64,000 nucleotides of DNA from Chlamydomonas reinhardtii (lineage: Eukaryota; Chlorophyta; Chlorophyceae; Chlamydomonadales; Chlamydomonadaceae). Location of the stretch: positions 5,721,512 to 5,785,511 of the forward strand of contig NC_057006.1 in assembly GCF_000002595.2 (NCBI RefSeq), given 5' to 3'. Position numbers and translations under genes: made by a program. The stretch's first letter is position 1, and the number at the start of each line of letters is the position of its first letter. This document shows, piece after piece, positions 44,428 to 55,016 of this stretch. Under the pieces are notes generated by a model. That model searched no databases, was not told the DNA's origin, and saw only the letters and a list, made by a program, of their open reading frames with translations.

Positions 44428-47400
44428 TTCCCTTGTGCTTTCCTGACGCGCACGCACCTTTGAGAAGCCCGCAAACGTCTCTGTGCGCTGGCTCTGCGGC
44501 ATGTCGCCGTGCAGTTTGAACAGCCTGCAGGTGCGCGGCAGTAGCGGCCCGCCTGCCACCGCCTCCCACAGGTCGGCCAGAAGGTGGTGGTGGAACTCCA
44601 CGCCGTCGCAGGAGGACACAAACACCACAATCTGCGAGCGAGCGAGCGAGCGTGTGTATGTGTGTTGGGGTGTGTGTGTGTGTGTGTGTGACATTCATGA
44701 TTAGCAAGGAAATGGTAGACGGGGAATAGGCATAGCCGTCCAGGGGAGGAGTTGCCGCGACGAGCAGCGTGGTGGTGAAGCGCAGTTTGTAGGCCTGACA
44801 CCAGGACTCAGCGAAAGCGTCACAGACGCCATCATGGCGCTAGCGCCAGCGTCAGTGCCGCCGCCCCCGCCCCCGCCCGCCGCTCCAGCCGCTCCCTTAC
44901 CCCTCACCTTGGTTCCCCCCGGCCGCCGCCGCGCGGTGCGGCTCTTGAGCAGCGCCGCCAGCGCACTCAGCCGCTCCTTGGCCGGCACCTCCAGCCACGT
45001 CTGCCGCAGCGACGCCGGCAGGCTGTAGCTCACGCCCTCGCCCTCGCCGCCGGCTGTAGCACCGCTGCCGCCGGGGCCGCTGCCCACATCCGCACCGCCG
45101 ATAAGCTGCGGACCCGATTTGGTCTGCTTGACGTCGAAGCCCACGACCGCGGGGTCCCGCAGCGCCAGCTCCGCCAACGCGCCCAGCTGCTTGTGGAGCG
45201 TGGCGCTCACGAGCACCGTGCGGCGCTGAGAGGCGGCGGCGGCGGCGGCGGCGGCGACCGCGCCGGCGGAGCCGGGCCCGGGCCCGGCGGCGGCGGCCGC
45301 CTGCCTGCGGCGGCTCTTCTCCTCCGCGACGAAGTCAAAGTCGCCTTCGGCGTCCTGCGCGTCGTCGGCGTGGTCGTTGACGGCGGCGTGGGCGGCGGCG
45401 GCGGCTCCGCCGGCGGCCTCTGCTTCCATGCCTGCAGCGGAGCGCCTGCGGCAGCGAGGGTGGGTGCGGAGGTTGGGGCGATGGTGCGATGGTGTCGGGG
45501 TGATGCTTCTGTCCGGTTCGCAGGGGCAGGCACGCAGGTGGGAAACACAATACCTGCTTCGCTAGATCCCCCGCGTGCATGCGCGCATATCGCACCACGC
45601 ACCTCTGCCCCCTCCCCCCTCGGCGCTCCGTGGGCTGGTTCTGGGGCTTAGGGTCTTAGGGTCTTAGGGTTGTAAACTACCCCCCCTACTGTCGAGTGCC
45701 ACTCCGTTGTCAGAGCATAGGCCACGCTCCCCTCCTCGCTCTTTTGCATTGGGTTCGGTTTGCTTTGGGCTGGTGCCCCCCCTCCCCCCCTCGGCTCCCT
45801 CCCCCTCCCTCCCCCTCCCTCCCTCACCCCCTCCCCCCCTCCCTCCCTCCCGCCACCCACTTGTTGAGCAGCTCGGTGATCTGGCGCAGCTTGGCCTCAA
45901 AGCCCAGGTCCAGCAGTCGATCCGCCTCGTCAAGAACCAGCCAGCGCAGCTCGGCTGCGCATGTGTGCGCGTGGGGTGGGTTGTGGGGTGGCAGCGGGGT
46001 CTTGCCTGAGTGCTGAATGCTCAACCCCAAAACAACCCGTCCTTTACTCACTCATCCGTCCTTCATGGATGGCTCCCCCCCCCTCCCCTGCCCCCCGCAC
46101 TCGGGATTCCATGCTGGGATTGGTCCCAGTACCCCCCCCCCCCCGCTTCCCCGCCCCGCCCCGCCCCCCTCCTGCTCGCCACGCACTTGTCCGGAAGCTG
46201 GCGGTGTGCTCCAGGTGGTCCAGCAGCCGCCCCGGCGAGGCGGCCAACAGCGACACGCCCTTGCGCAGCCGCGCCTTCTCGTGCGCGCGGTTCTCGCCGC
46301 CGATGAGCAGGCCCGACACCAGCCAGTGGTAGCGCTTGAGGATGGCGTTGGCCACGTCGGCAACCTGGTGGGTGGGTGGGTGGGTGGGGTGGGTGAGGGG
46401 GGTGGGTGGGTGGTGGTGGTGGTGGTGGTGGGGCGGGAGGGCGGCAGGAGGGGTAGGTTGGCACGTAGGTGCGTGTTTGTGTGGTTGTGGGTGTGGAGAA
46501 CGCAGGGGCAGGGGCAGAGGCGGTGCGACGTGGCGTTCAGAGCCGCATGCCCACACCTGCGTCCAATCCCCGGCACGCCTACACCCAGCCTCCCCCCATG
46601 ACACACCCACCCCCAACCCCCTTTGCATTGGGTTTGGTTTAGTTTGGGCTGGTATCTACAGCCCCCCTCCACACACACAGACACACAGACACACGCGCGC
46701 GCCCACCTGAATGCTGAGCTCGCGGGTGGGAGCCAGGATGATTGCGTAGGTGCCCTCGCCACGGCTGATGCGCGGCTGCTGCGCCTGCAGGTCGTTGATG
46801 ATGGGCAGCAGGTAGCACAGCGTCTTGCCGCTGCCCGTCTGCGCCTTCACCAGCGCGTCCCGCCCAGACAGCAGCACCGGCAGCACCAGCTTCTGGATGG
46901 GCGTGGGCGCTGCGAAGCCAAGCGACTCCAGTTGGCCACTCAGCGACGCAGCCAGGCCCAGGCCCTGCCAGCTGGCGTCGGCGTCGGCGGCGCCGCCGGC
47001 GGCCGCCGCCGCGGCGGCGGCGGGGTTGGCGGCGGCGTGGGTGGCGGTGCCGGGCGTGAAATTGCCGCGGCCCGTGGCTTTGATGGCGGGCTTGGCGGGG
47101 CCGCCGGCGCCGTCGGTGCGGCGGCGCTTGCGGCCGCCGTCGTCATCGTCAAAGTCCACCACACCCTCTGGCTCCTGCGTGTGTATGGGCGTGGGCGTGG
47201 GCGTGGGCGTGGGCGTGGGCGTGGGCGTGGGCGTGGGCGTGGGCGTGGGCGTGGGCGTGGGCCTGTGCTTGGCAGTCAGTGCACGGCCATATGCCCAGAC
47301 CGCACCCTCAGCAGCAGCCGCAGATGAGGTCGGGACGCTCCGACAGTCCAAGCCCACAGCGCAGAATGCCGCGGTCCCGTCGCGCCCTGCGAGAGCCTCC

Positions 47401-48667
47401 GGCCTGCGAGCCCCCAGCCCGCGGTTCCGCTTCCCAGCCATCCCCAGTTCCGCCACCGCGCCTTCCTCCACCCCAACAAACAGCCCTGTCATCCCCACAA
47501 CCCCCACACCCCGCACCCCACACCTCACACCCCGTCATCCCCACACCCCACACCCCACACCCCGCACCCCGTCATCCCCACACCCCACACCCCACACCCC
47601 GTCATCCCCACACCCCACACCCCGCACCCCACACCCCGTCATCCCCACACCCCGCACCCTGCACCCCCGCACCCTGCGCACCCACCTCCGCCGGCGCCCG
47701 GCGCTTGCCTCCTCCCGCGCCCGCGCCCGCCGCTCCCTCCGCCTCCGCCTGCAGCGCCCGCTCCCGCGCCGCCACCAGCCCCAGCACCTCCGCCAGGTCG
47801 TCCTGCTCCTCCGCCGGCGCCTCGGAGCGCAGCAGCTCGTCGGGGTCGTCCGGGTCCATGGCGCGGCCGCCGGCTGGCGGGGGGGGGCGGAAAGGGATGG
47901 AGGGAGATTGGAAGGTTAAGACGTTGGGAACAGGATACAAGCAGGGGGGGGGTCAGGTGACAGCAAGTGAGGGATAAGGGAGGGGGCAGAAGGGAGTATG
48001 GGTGAGGACGGGAGCGGGAGGGGGTAGGAGGGAGGGGCAAGAGGGTGGGGGAAGAGAGGGAAGGAGGTAGGAACGGCGCAGGAGGGGTGCCGGCGTGCTT
48101 TGCGCCGGTCAGCAACCGCCGCGGTCCTGGGGCCTGGGGCCCCCGAGGCATTGACTGCACGCGGCACTGACCACGTTGCCGCGCTGCTCGCCACGGCCAT
48201 GCAGGACAGCACGAGAACCCGCCCCCACAGCCACACGCGCGACGCCACGCACCTCGCATTTTGAATCGATCCTTGCCGGGCTGTTGCCGCTGCCGCCCAC
48301 CACCGCCTGCTCCGCCTCCGCCACCAGCGCCCCCGCCTGACGGCCTGCCTGCCTGCCACGCGCCGCCGTCCTGCCGCCCCGCGCCTCCCCCTCCATTCCG
48401 CTGCTGCCCCTGGCCTCCACTGCCGCTATCGCCACGTGCGCCCGACGAGCCGTCCCGGCCGAAAGCCTTGCCATTACGCTGCTGCTGTTGCTGGCCGCCG
48501 TGCGCCCGGTTTCCATTCGCTGCATGTCCATTCCCACCGTTGGGCTTTCCAGCGCCAGCATTTCCTGGCTTGCCGCCGCCGTCCGCTTTCGCGGATGCGG
48601 GCGCCTTCTTCGGAACCGAAGGCGAGGGCTCCCAAGTATTAATTACGAAATCGTCACCGTCATCCAT
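42806..48667 (-). CDS. DBP7: DEAD-box RNA helicase DDX31 / Dbp7 (ribosome biogenesis)
   Basis: Ten exons join in phase: 48667-48253, 47873-47686, 47174-46707, 46364-46187, 45954-45861, 45445-44908, 44631-44458, 44138-44035, 43735-43333 and 42985-42806, giving 913 residues. A Gly/Asn/Gln-rich N-terminus and a Lys/Arg cluster ([10 protein letters not shown]) precede the core: Q motif FAAPTPIQ (~288), AQTGSGKT (~312), [36 protein letters not shown] (~425), [29 protein letters not shown] and [37 protein letters not shown] and the C-terminal [17 protein letters not shown] identify the DDX31/Dbp7 subfamily, nucleolar helicases for large-subunit pre-rRNA assembly. About 75 low-complexity, acidic residues are inserted between the DEAD and SAT motifs. 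The C-terminus is a basic KRRKREQ...[11 protein letters not shown] tail. Several introns carry long dinucleotide arrays. Confidence 0.94.
43865..43925. repeat. (GT)n array in DDX31/Dbp7 intron 8
   Basis: About 30 GT dinucleotides on the plus strand, read as (CA)n in the helicase transcript, between exons 8 and 9. A shorter GT run precedes it at ~43822-43842. Confidence 0.95.
44167..44213. repeat. (CA)n run next to exon 8 in DDX31/Dbp7 intron 7
   Basis: A short CA run with small interruptions, read as (UG)n in the transcript, upstream of the acceptor of exon 8 (44138-44035). Confidence 0.85.
44325..44427. repeat. (CA)n array in DDX31/Dbp7 intron 7
   Basis: Roughly 50 uninterrupted CA dinucleotides on the plus strand, read as (UG)n in the transcript, about 30 nt after the 5' splice site of intron 7. 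Confidence 0.95.
47184..47263. repeat. Hexamer array (GTGGGC)n
   Basis: At least twelve GTGGGC units in DDX31/Dbp7 intron 2. On the transcript this is a GCCCAC array beside the acceptor of exon 3 (47174), where a pyrimidine tract would normally lie. Confidence 0.93.
47500..47670. repeat. Tandem CCCCACACCC / CCCCGTCATC repeats
   Basis: An irregular minisatellite built from CCCCACACCC, CCCCGCACCC and CCCCGTCATC units in DDX31/Dbp7 intron 2, close to the donor at 47685. Confidence 0.9.
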
Positions 48668-49054
48668 TATGTTGAATTTGCGAGAAACTGCTAGACTTAA
48701 GCAAAGTACCTAAAAGGCCATGTAGTTCTGTCTTTGCACGCTGCTGGGTCCGCGAGCGCGTGTGCTGCAGTAACGTTGTAATTGAAGTAACAGAAACCCA
48801 ACGCACAAGACAGCGCAAAGTACCTGGTTGAAAATTTCGTGGATTGACGATTTGGCTTCCCCGATCGCCGCGAGCGCCGCCCTCCCCCTCCCCGGGCTGC
48901 ACGCGACAAGTCATCTGTGCCCGAGGGCACATCCAACCCGTACAAAGCAACGGGAATCACAGCTGCACACTATTGAGCAGAACAAAAAAAGCGCGGCAAA
49001 GCGCAAGTCCTTCGTCCTCCGCGCCCAGGCACACACGCCCGGCGCGTACAGCTA
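48668..49054. promoter_or_regulatory. Compact divergent intergenic region (DDX31/Dbp7 and rhomboid)
   Basis: Only 387 bp separate two head-to-head start codons. The part 48700-48840 is AT-richer (GTTGTAATTGAAGTAACAG). It must hold both promoters and both 5' UTRs. Confidence 0.6.
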
Positions 49055-52000
49055 ATGATGGTTCCAACAACTACAGAAGCTCGCAGCGACGGCAACGGCG
49101 ATGGCGACGGTGCCAGCGCGGGCGCGGAGGCACCGGGTGCTGCAGCCCCTGCAGATCCGCCAACCCAGCCTGCGGGCCTCGCCCCCCGGCCCGCGCTGCT
49201 GGCGGCCCGGCACGCCGCGGCGCCAGACACCGCCGCCGCGGCGCGGGTCGCCTCCGCCGCCCACGGCGGCGGCCGGGCGAGCTGGAGTGGCAGCGGCGGC
49301 AGTAGCGGGGGCGGCGCCATTGGCGTCAGTGGGATTGGCAGCGGCGGCCTCCGGCGGCGGTCGATGCAGCATATGGTCATGAGCGGTCAGCCACCTCCAC
49401 CCCCACAACCACCGCCACAACCGCCACTGCCGGCGCCCACCCGCCAGGCGGCGGTGCTGCGTGTGTCGCTGCCAGGGGGCGCCGCAGCGGGTGGCGGCAT
49501 CGCGGCGGGCGGCACGGCAGCGACACACGGTAGCTCTGGATTCTCCGGCTTCGGCCCGCCGGTGAACGCCAAGAGAGCCACACGCCTGGCCAGCATTGCC
49601 GGCGGCATCCACATCACCAACGGCAGCGACGGCGGTGCTGGAGCCGCTGGCGACGACGCCGATGCCACCACCACCACCGCAGAAGAAGCTGTGTCGCCTG
49701 GCTCGCCGGCTGCGCGCCTGCGCTGGCACCGGGCGGTGGCGGCGGTGGGTGCGGTGCGTTCGCTGCACGTGCAGGCCTCCACTCTGGTGGACCGAGCCGC
49801 GGAGCCGCAGGGTGAGCAGGGACATGGCCAAGTACACAGCAGTGCGCGTGCGGTGGTGGGACACGTTACGTTTACGGTAGTGGGTGCGGGAGTGGTGCGT
49901 CGTCCGGCGTCGGGGCAGGTACTAGGTAGGTGGGCAGGGAGTCAGGCACCTCCGCGTGACGTGACATGCCATTCGTCGCGCCCGCTCACACGCACGCTTG
50001 CATGCATGTGCACAGACCGGCTGTTTGCGGCGCTGAGTCTGACGCTGCAGCGGGCGGCCTGGGAGCGCCTGATGGCTAGCGGCGGCGGCGGTGGCGGCGC
50101 GGCCGGCATCGGCGCCAAAGGCGGCGTGGGAAGGTCTGCCACCAAAGGCGGCCGCAACAACACCAGCACCAGCACCAGCGCCGATCCGCACCGGCGCCTG
50201 CTGCACCACTACCTGGAGAAGAAGCGCGCGGGCACCTTCGCCAACGCCTGGGAGAGACTGGAGGCGGGTGCGTGCCGGCGTGTGCTCCTTGCGGGGGCGG
50301 GCGGGCGCCGGCTTTGCGGTTTTGCTGTCTTGCCTGCTTGTTTGCCTGCTTATTATTGGAAGGGTGCCTGAAAAGCGGGAGATGAATGTCACAGTGAGCC
50401 GCGCCTGTTTTGCTCCCGCCAGAGCTGGTGATCACCGGCACACACGTGTTCGACTGGTGAGTGGGGTGTGGACCGCTAGGCAGGCGTAGGAGGGGTGGGT
50501 GCGGGGCTGCGAGCGTGCGGGGCAGCGGCTCCGCCGAGCCGCGGGGAGTCCCCTGGCGCCACCGGCGGGTACCGGGTGCTGCTCGGTGCCGAGAACGACT
50601 ACCCGCCACCCCCAAACCCAAACCCACGCCACCCACCCCGCCACAGGTGCACACCAGCCCGCATGGGTGAGCACTGGCCGCTGTTCACGTGCGCCTTCAC
50701 CGCCGCCGCCGGCCTGCTGTTCGCCTTCATGGCCGGCAACTACCCCGCGGCGGCGGCCCTCGCGGCTGTAGCAGCCGCCGCGCAAGACGCCGCCGCTGCA
50801 GCTGCGGTTGCGGTTGCCAATGTCACTGCCATGCTCGCGCCGGCGGGTTCACAGCAGGCGAACACCGCAGGCAGCAGCGGCGTCTCCGGCGGCGGGTGGG
50901 CGCTGGGTCCCACAGCAGCATCCACCGCATTCGGCACCTCCGCAACCACAGCTACTGCGGCTACAGCTGCTGTTGCTGCTGCCGCTGAGGCGGCGGCGCG
51001 GCTGCTGCCGACGCGGCGCGCCGGCCCCGCCTTCCTGGCGGACGTGCTGCTGCGCGGCGGCAGCGCGGCCGCCACCTCGCTGCCCGAGTCCTACCTGCGC
51101 GCCTGGGGCGGCCGCTACGGCCCCGACCTCCACTACGGCGGCGTGTCACAGGCGTACAGGTGGGCAGCGGGCAATGGGTGCGGAGGGGGTGTGTGCGCGC
51201 GCTTGGTGCCGCGAGCACACGGCGGGCGCCACGTGCGGGCTGCTGCTGGGTATTGATTGAGCACGGAACAATAGTCTGGGACGTGCAGCGGCCGTTTTGT
51301 ATGCACCCAGGCTCAAGCCCAATCACACCAACCAATTGCCGACACACAAATGTAGTACCTTGCTCCTGTCGCTGCTCCCGTGCTTCGCTTCGCTCGCCCG
51401 GCGCCACGCACGGCCGTTCAACACCTGCGTGCAGGTGGCTGACGGGTCCCGCTCTGCACGTGGACTTCCGGCACTGCGCCGCCAACCTGGCGCTGACGGC
51501 GGCGCTGGGGCTGGGGCTGGAGGTGCGCTACGGCGCGGCACGGGTGGCGGCGGTGTGGCTGGCGGCGGCGGTGGGCGGCGGCCTGCTCAGCGCGGCAGTG
51601 GAGTCGCCGTGCCGGGTGGTGGGTGCTCTCGCGTGTGTGCGGTGGAGTGTGCACGAACGTGCATGGAGCCTTCTCAGCCGAGCCCCAATCGCTGCCCCAC
51701 TGAGCCCAAGCATACATCTGCATACCCTACAGCTTTATGCGCTGTCGGCGGTCATTGTTGTGCGGGCGTATTCACACACGTGTTTTGTCTCCTGGCTGCC
51801 GCCTCTGCGCGTCCCCCAGGTTGTGGGTGCCTCCGGCGGCGCCTTCGGACTGCTGGGGCTGTTCGCGGCGGACACGGCCCTGCACTGGCGGCGGCTGCGG
51901 CGGCCCATGCTGCGCTGCGCCCTGGTGGGGGTGCTGCTGGGGCTGCTGGTGTTCGCGCTGGCGGCGCAGCAGGTAGGCACGGGCCGGGCCTGTGTATAAG

Positions 52001-52766
52001 AGATGTGGTGCGTGTGGCATGTGGGGTGGCTGGGCGTGGCGCTGGCGCTGGTGCTGGGACTCCGTGGGGGCGGCAGGCGTATGTCAGGCGTGTTTACACA
52101 GGGGGCTTGAGGTTGGTGGCCCGGGGGCCTCTGAAGGTCGGCATTTGCCTTGCCAGGATGACGCCCCCACGATAATACGCGGAACAAGATCCTTCACACC
52201 AAGTGGGGCCCAGCACGACCGCGGGGTTCCGTACACCATGTCCGATTCCGACGGCCTAAGCCCGCCCCATGACCCTCTGTGCTCAAAACAAGCATGGCTC
52301 AATGAATGCGCTCTAACATACAAAAAAGTCCGCGCAAAGGGCTTGGTAAAACCATGAATGCATGATGCTTGCTTATAAGGATGGCCTTCACAGCTTGCCC
52401 GTCACACCAACTCGAACCACAACCCTCAACTGTCCTCACAACTTTCAACTGTCCTCGTCAACACCCTCCCCTCCTACCCCTCCTGCCCACCGCTCATCCC
52501 CACCCCCACCCGGCCCCGCCGCCCCGCAGCACACGGCGGTGTCGCACATGAGCCACCTGGGCGGCCTGGCCTGCGGGCTGCTGCCGGGGCTGCTGGCGCT
52601 GCCGCACCTGCCCTCACAGGCCTGGGAGGCGGCGCTGCCCGGCCTGGGGCTGATGGGGTTGGCAGCCTGGTTCGCGGTGCTGCCCGCCTACGTGTACGCG
52701 GTGAGACTGCCCGCGGCGGCGCCCGGCTGCCCGCCGCTGGAGCAGTGGGCGCCGGAGGGGCTGTAG
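49055..52766 (+). CDS. Rhomboid-family intramembrane serine protease
   Basis: Seven exons join in phase: 49055-49811, 50016-50267, 50423-50456, 50647-51159, 51435-~51615 (or 51618), 51820-51972 and 52530-52766, giving about 708 residues. Residues 1-~360 are disordered (Pro, Gly, Ala, Thr runs). A short conserved ELVITGTHVFDWCTPARMGE leads into TM1 (HWPLFTCAFTAAAGLLFAFM). An Ala-rich loop of about 100 residues precedes YRWLTGPALHVDFRHCAANL, which matches the rhomboid W-R/T...LH...H...N motif. The catalytic serine is in VVGASGGAFG (Ser ~584) and the histidine in SHMSHLGGLACG (His ~639), so the Ser-His dyad is intact and an active protease is predicted. Rhomboids cleave transmembrane substrates within the bilayer; the compartment cannot be told. 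A TGTAA follows the stop. The exon 5 donor has two in-phase choices (GTGGTG or GTGGGT). Confidence 0.88.
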
Positions 52767-53244
52767 TGCCCGGGAAGTGCCCGAGAGAGTCCTGCAGGCT
52801 CCGCGTAGCCGCTGACGCCAAGGAGGGCGCCAAGGCCTGCTAGCCGCGGCCTTGACTTTGTAACCCCTGTCCGTCTCCCGCTTCCCCACCTCCGTGCTTC
52901 GCCCTCCTCCAGCTTTTGCCGCGGCATGTTGCGCTTCCATGTTGCGCTTACACTCGCGCCAGCCCGTTCTCGCCAGCCAGTCCCCAGCCAGACCCCCCCT
53001 CGCCAGCCTGCAACTCCTGCTGCTGCCGGTCGTCAGCTCCAGGTCCTGCTGATGCCAACCTCCAGCACCTGGCTACGGCCTCCAGCTCCTGCTACTGCCG
53101 GCCTCCAGCTCCTGCTACTGCCGGCCTCCAGCTCCTGCTACTGCCGGCCTCCAGCTCCTGCTACTGCCGGCCTCCAGCTCCTGCTACCAAAAGACCCGTT
53201 TTGCCGGCTCCTGGCGCTGACGCCGCGCCCAAAAGCCCAGCAGC
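52767..53244. other. Convergent intergenic region with poly(A) signals and a 23-bp tandem repeat
   Basis: The rhomboid TGTAA lies at 52859-52863 (+), 93 nt after its stop. A minus-strand TGTAA for fibrillin 1 is at 52952-52948. A 23-bp unit (CCTCCAGCTCCTGCTACTGC + CGG) is repeated about four and a half times at 53079-53187, inside the fibrillin 1 3' UTR. Confidence 0.7.
53079..53187. repeat. 23-bp tandem minisatellite
   Basis: About four and a half near-perfect 23-bp units beginning CCTCCAGCTCC, with degenerate copies upstream (~53010-53078). It lies in the 3' flank of the fibrillin 1 gene. Confidence 0.92.
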
Positions 53245-55016
53245 TCACTGCCCCTCCAGGCGCGCCGCCCTGTCCGCCATGTCCAGCACGAACAGGTTGC
53301 CCTTGTCGCCGCGGCTGATGCGCAGGTCCTCATCCAGGTAAGTCACAGCCAGCTCGCCTGCAGCAGCGGCAGGGGCAGCGTAGTTCATTCCAATCTCAAT
53401 TAAGCGAGACCCCGGGGGGCGGCAGATGGGGCTGGGCCGGGCTGCAGTCACCATGCCCAGTAGGAAACATGAGAGGAGAGGGCAGGTGGGAAGGAGGCCG
53501 GGAGCCATGGGGAGACGAAGCGGACGGCGCGTGTGTGCGGCACGCGGCAAGTGTGTGTGTGTGTGTGTGTTAAAGAGCACAAGGAAAACATTACGCGCGC
53601 GCGCGCGTGTGTGTGTGTGTGCGTGTGTGTGTGTGTGTGTGTTAAAGAGCACAAGGAAAACATTACGCGTAGGACAGTCTGTGTGTGTATGTGTTCGCGC
53701 CTGCTTCCTCCTCACCCTTGGCCGCGGGCGGCGCGGTGATGTTGATGAGCTTGAACAGCGTGAAGGTCTTGAACTGCACCGTCACCTTGCTGGAGGTCAG
53801 CGGCGTCAGGTCCGCAGTCACCTGGCCAGTGAGCGCGCGTGTGTGTATGTGTGTGTCAGGGCGGGGTAACGAGGAAGGAGTCATTCCAGGCCCCTGCTCA
53901 CGCGACCGGCCCAAACCCATCACGCCACACCGCGTCACATCACGTGGCGGTCATGCCCCACCGGACCCACCTGGTTATAGAAGGGGAAGCTCTCGTTGTT
54001 GCGCGCCTTGAGCCGCTCAGCGTCTGCACAAGCGGTGTCAACAATGCGACAGCAGGGCGAAACGGACACAGGGCGACAGCAGAGACCACGTTGACTGACG
54101 GCTTCAGTCCGGCAGCCAGGCTGCCTGGCACGCACGCGTTTTGAGCCTCAAAGCAACCCAAACCCAACACACACGCCCAACTATCTCAGGTGCCGCTCTT
54201 CCCGAACCCTCCCGCACCAACCAAATTACCAGACCCACCGATGGTCTGGTAGATGGGCCCCTGCGGCCGCAGGAAGGGCGGGCGGTTTGTCGCGAGGATG
54301 GAGGCCGAGGTGGTGTACAGCAGCCGCCACTTGCCGCTCAGCAGCTCGGGCGCGGCCAGCGGCTTGGCGGTGGGGTTCAGGTCCTCCAGCGTCGAGGCTA
54401 GCCGTTCCACGTCCGCCTTGTCGTCTGCAGGAAAAAGGGAGGGGAGGGAAGGGGGGACGGGGGCTTTGTGTGTGTGTGTGTGTGTGGGGGGGGGGGCAAC
54501 AGGGCAGCTGACCCAGATGGACCGGCCGCGCCCGCGTGCGCTGCGAGTATTCTAGGGGTGTGGGCGCGATTAAGGGCTAATGAGAAGGCGTGGGTAGAAG
54601 GGAAGAGGTAATGGGGATGCATGGGCCAAGGGCGGCGGTGAAGGTGGAGGCAAGGGCATGGGCGCCGGGCACACCACACACAACGCCACGCAGTGCCCTG
54701 TCCACCCGCTCAGGGGTGTTGCATTTGGTCGGGACCGGGTAACTCCAACTTAAAGTCGTGATATGTGTTACCATGCCTGTATGCTATTCCTACCTGCTGT
54801 AGCAGAAGCGCCGCGGTCCAGCGTCGCAATGCGGTCTAGAAGCTCCTTCTTTGCCTCCGCGCGAGCCTCAGCCTTTGATGGCTTAGGCGGACCGGCTTTA
54901 AGGAATGGGAGCGAGATGCCGAAGAGTCCTGCATTCGCGAGAACGCGAGCGCGGGGCTGGGCGCTGGGATGGTTGCGCGTCGTCTGTGCGGACGGTGAAC
55001 GCGCGACTTGTTGCAT
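53245..55016 (-). CDS. Plastid-lipid-associated protein / fibrillin (PAP) 1
   Basis: Five exons join in phase: 55016-54794, 54424-54239, 54023-53971, 53821-53716 and 53357-53245, giving 226 residues. The first ~45 residues are Arg/Ala/Ser-rich and fit a chloroplast transit peptide. Then come the PAP signatures: [59 protein letters not shown], the beta-barrel [17 protein letters not shown], and the near-invariant end [20 protein letters not shown]. Fibrillins are lipocalin-like proteins of plastoglobules, thylakoids or stroma that bind lipids or quinones; which subfamily this is cannot be decided here. A second, diverged PAP gene lies just upstream on the same strand. Intron 4 holds a duplicated GT-rich block. 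Confidence 0.92.
53545..53670. repeat. Duplicated GT-array plus unique-sequence unit
   Basis: A unit made of (GT)n followed by TTAAAGAGCACAAGGAAAAC and ATTACGCG occurs twice in tandem, at ~53548-53608 and ~53609-53668, in fibrillin 1 intron 4. The unique part is identical in both copies, pointing to a recent duplication. Confidence 0.92.

Noticed and set aside
53079-53187. CRISPR-like repeat array
   Set aside because: The units are contiguous with no spacers and lie in the 3' flank of a nuclear gene; it is a minisatellite.
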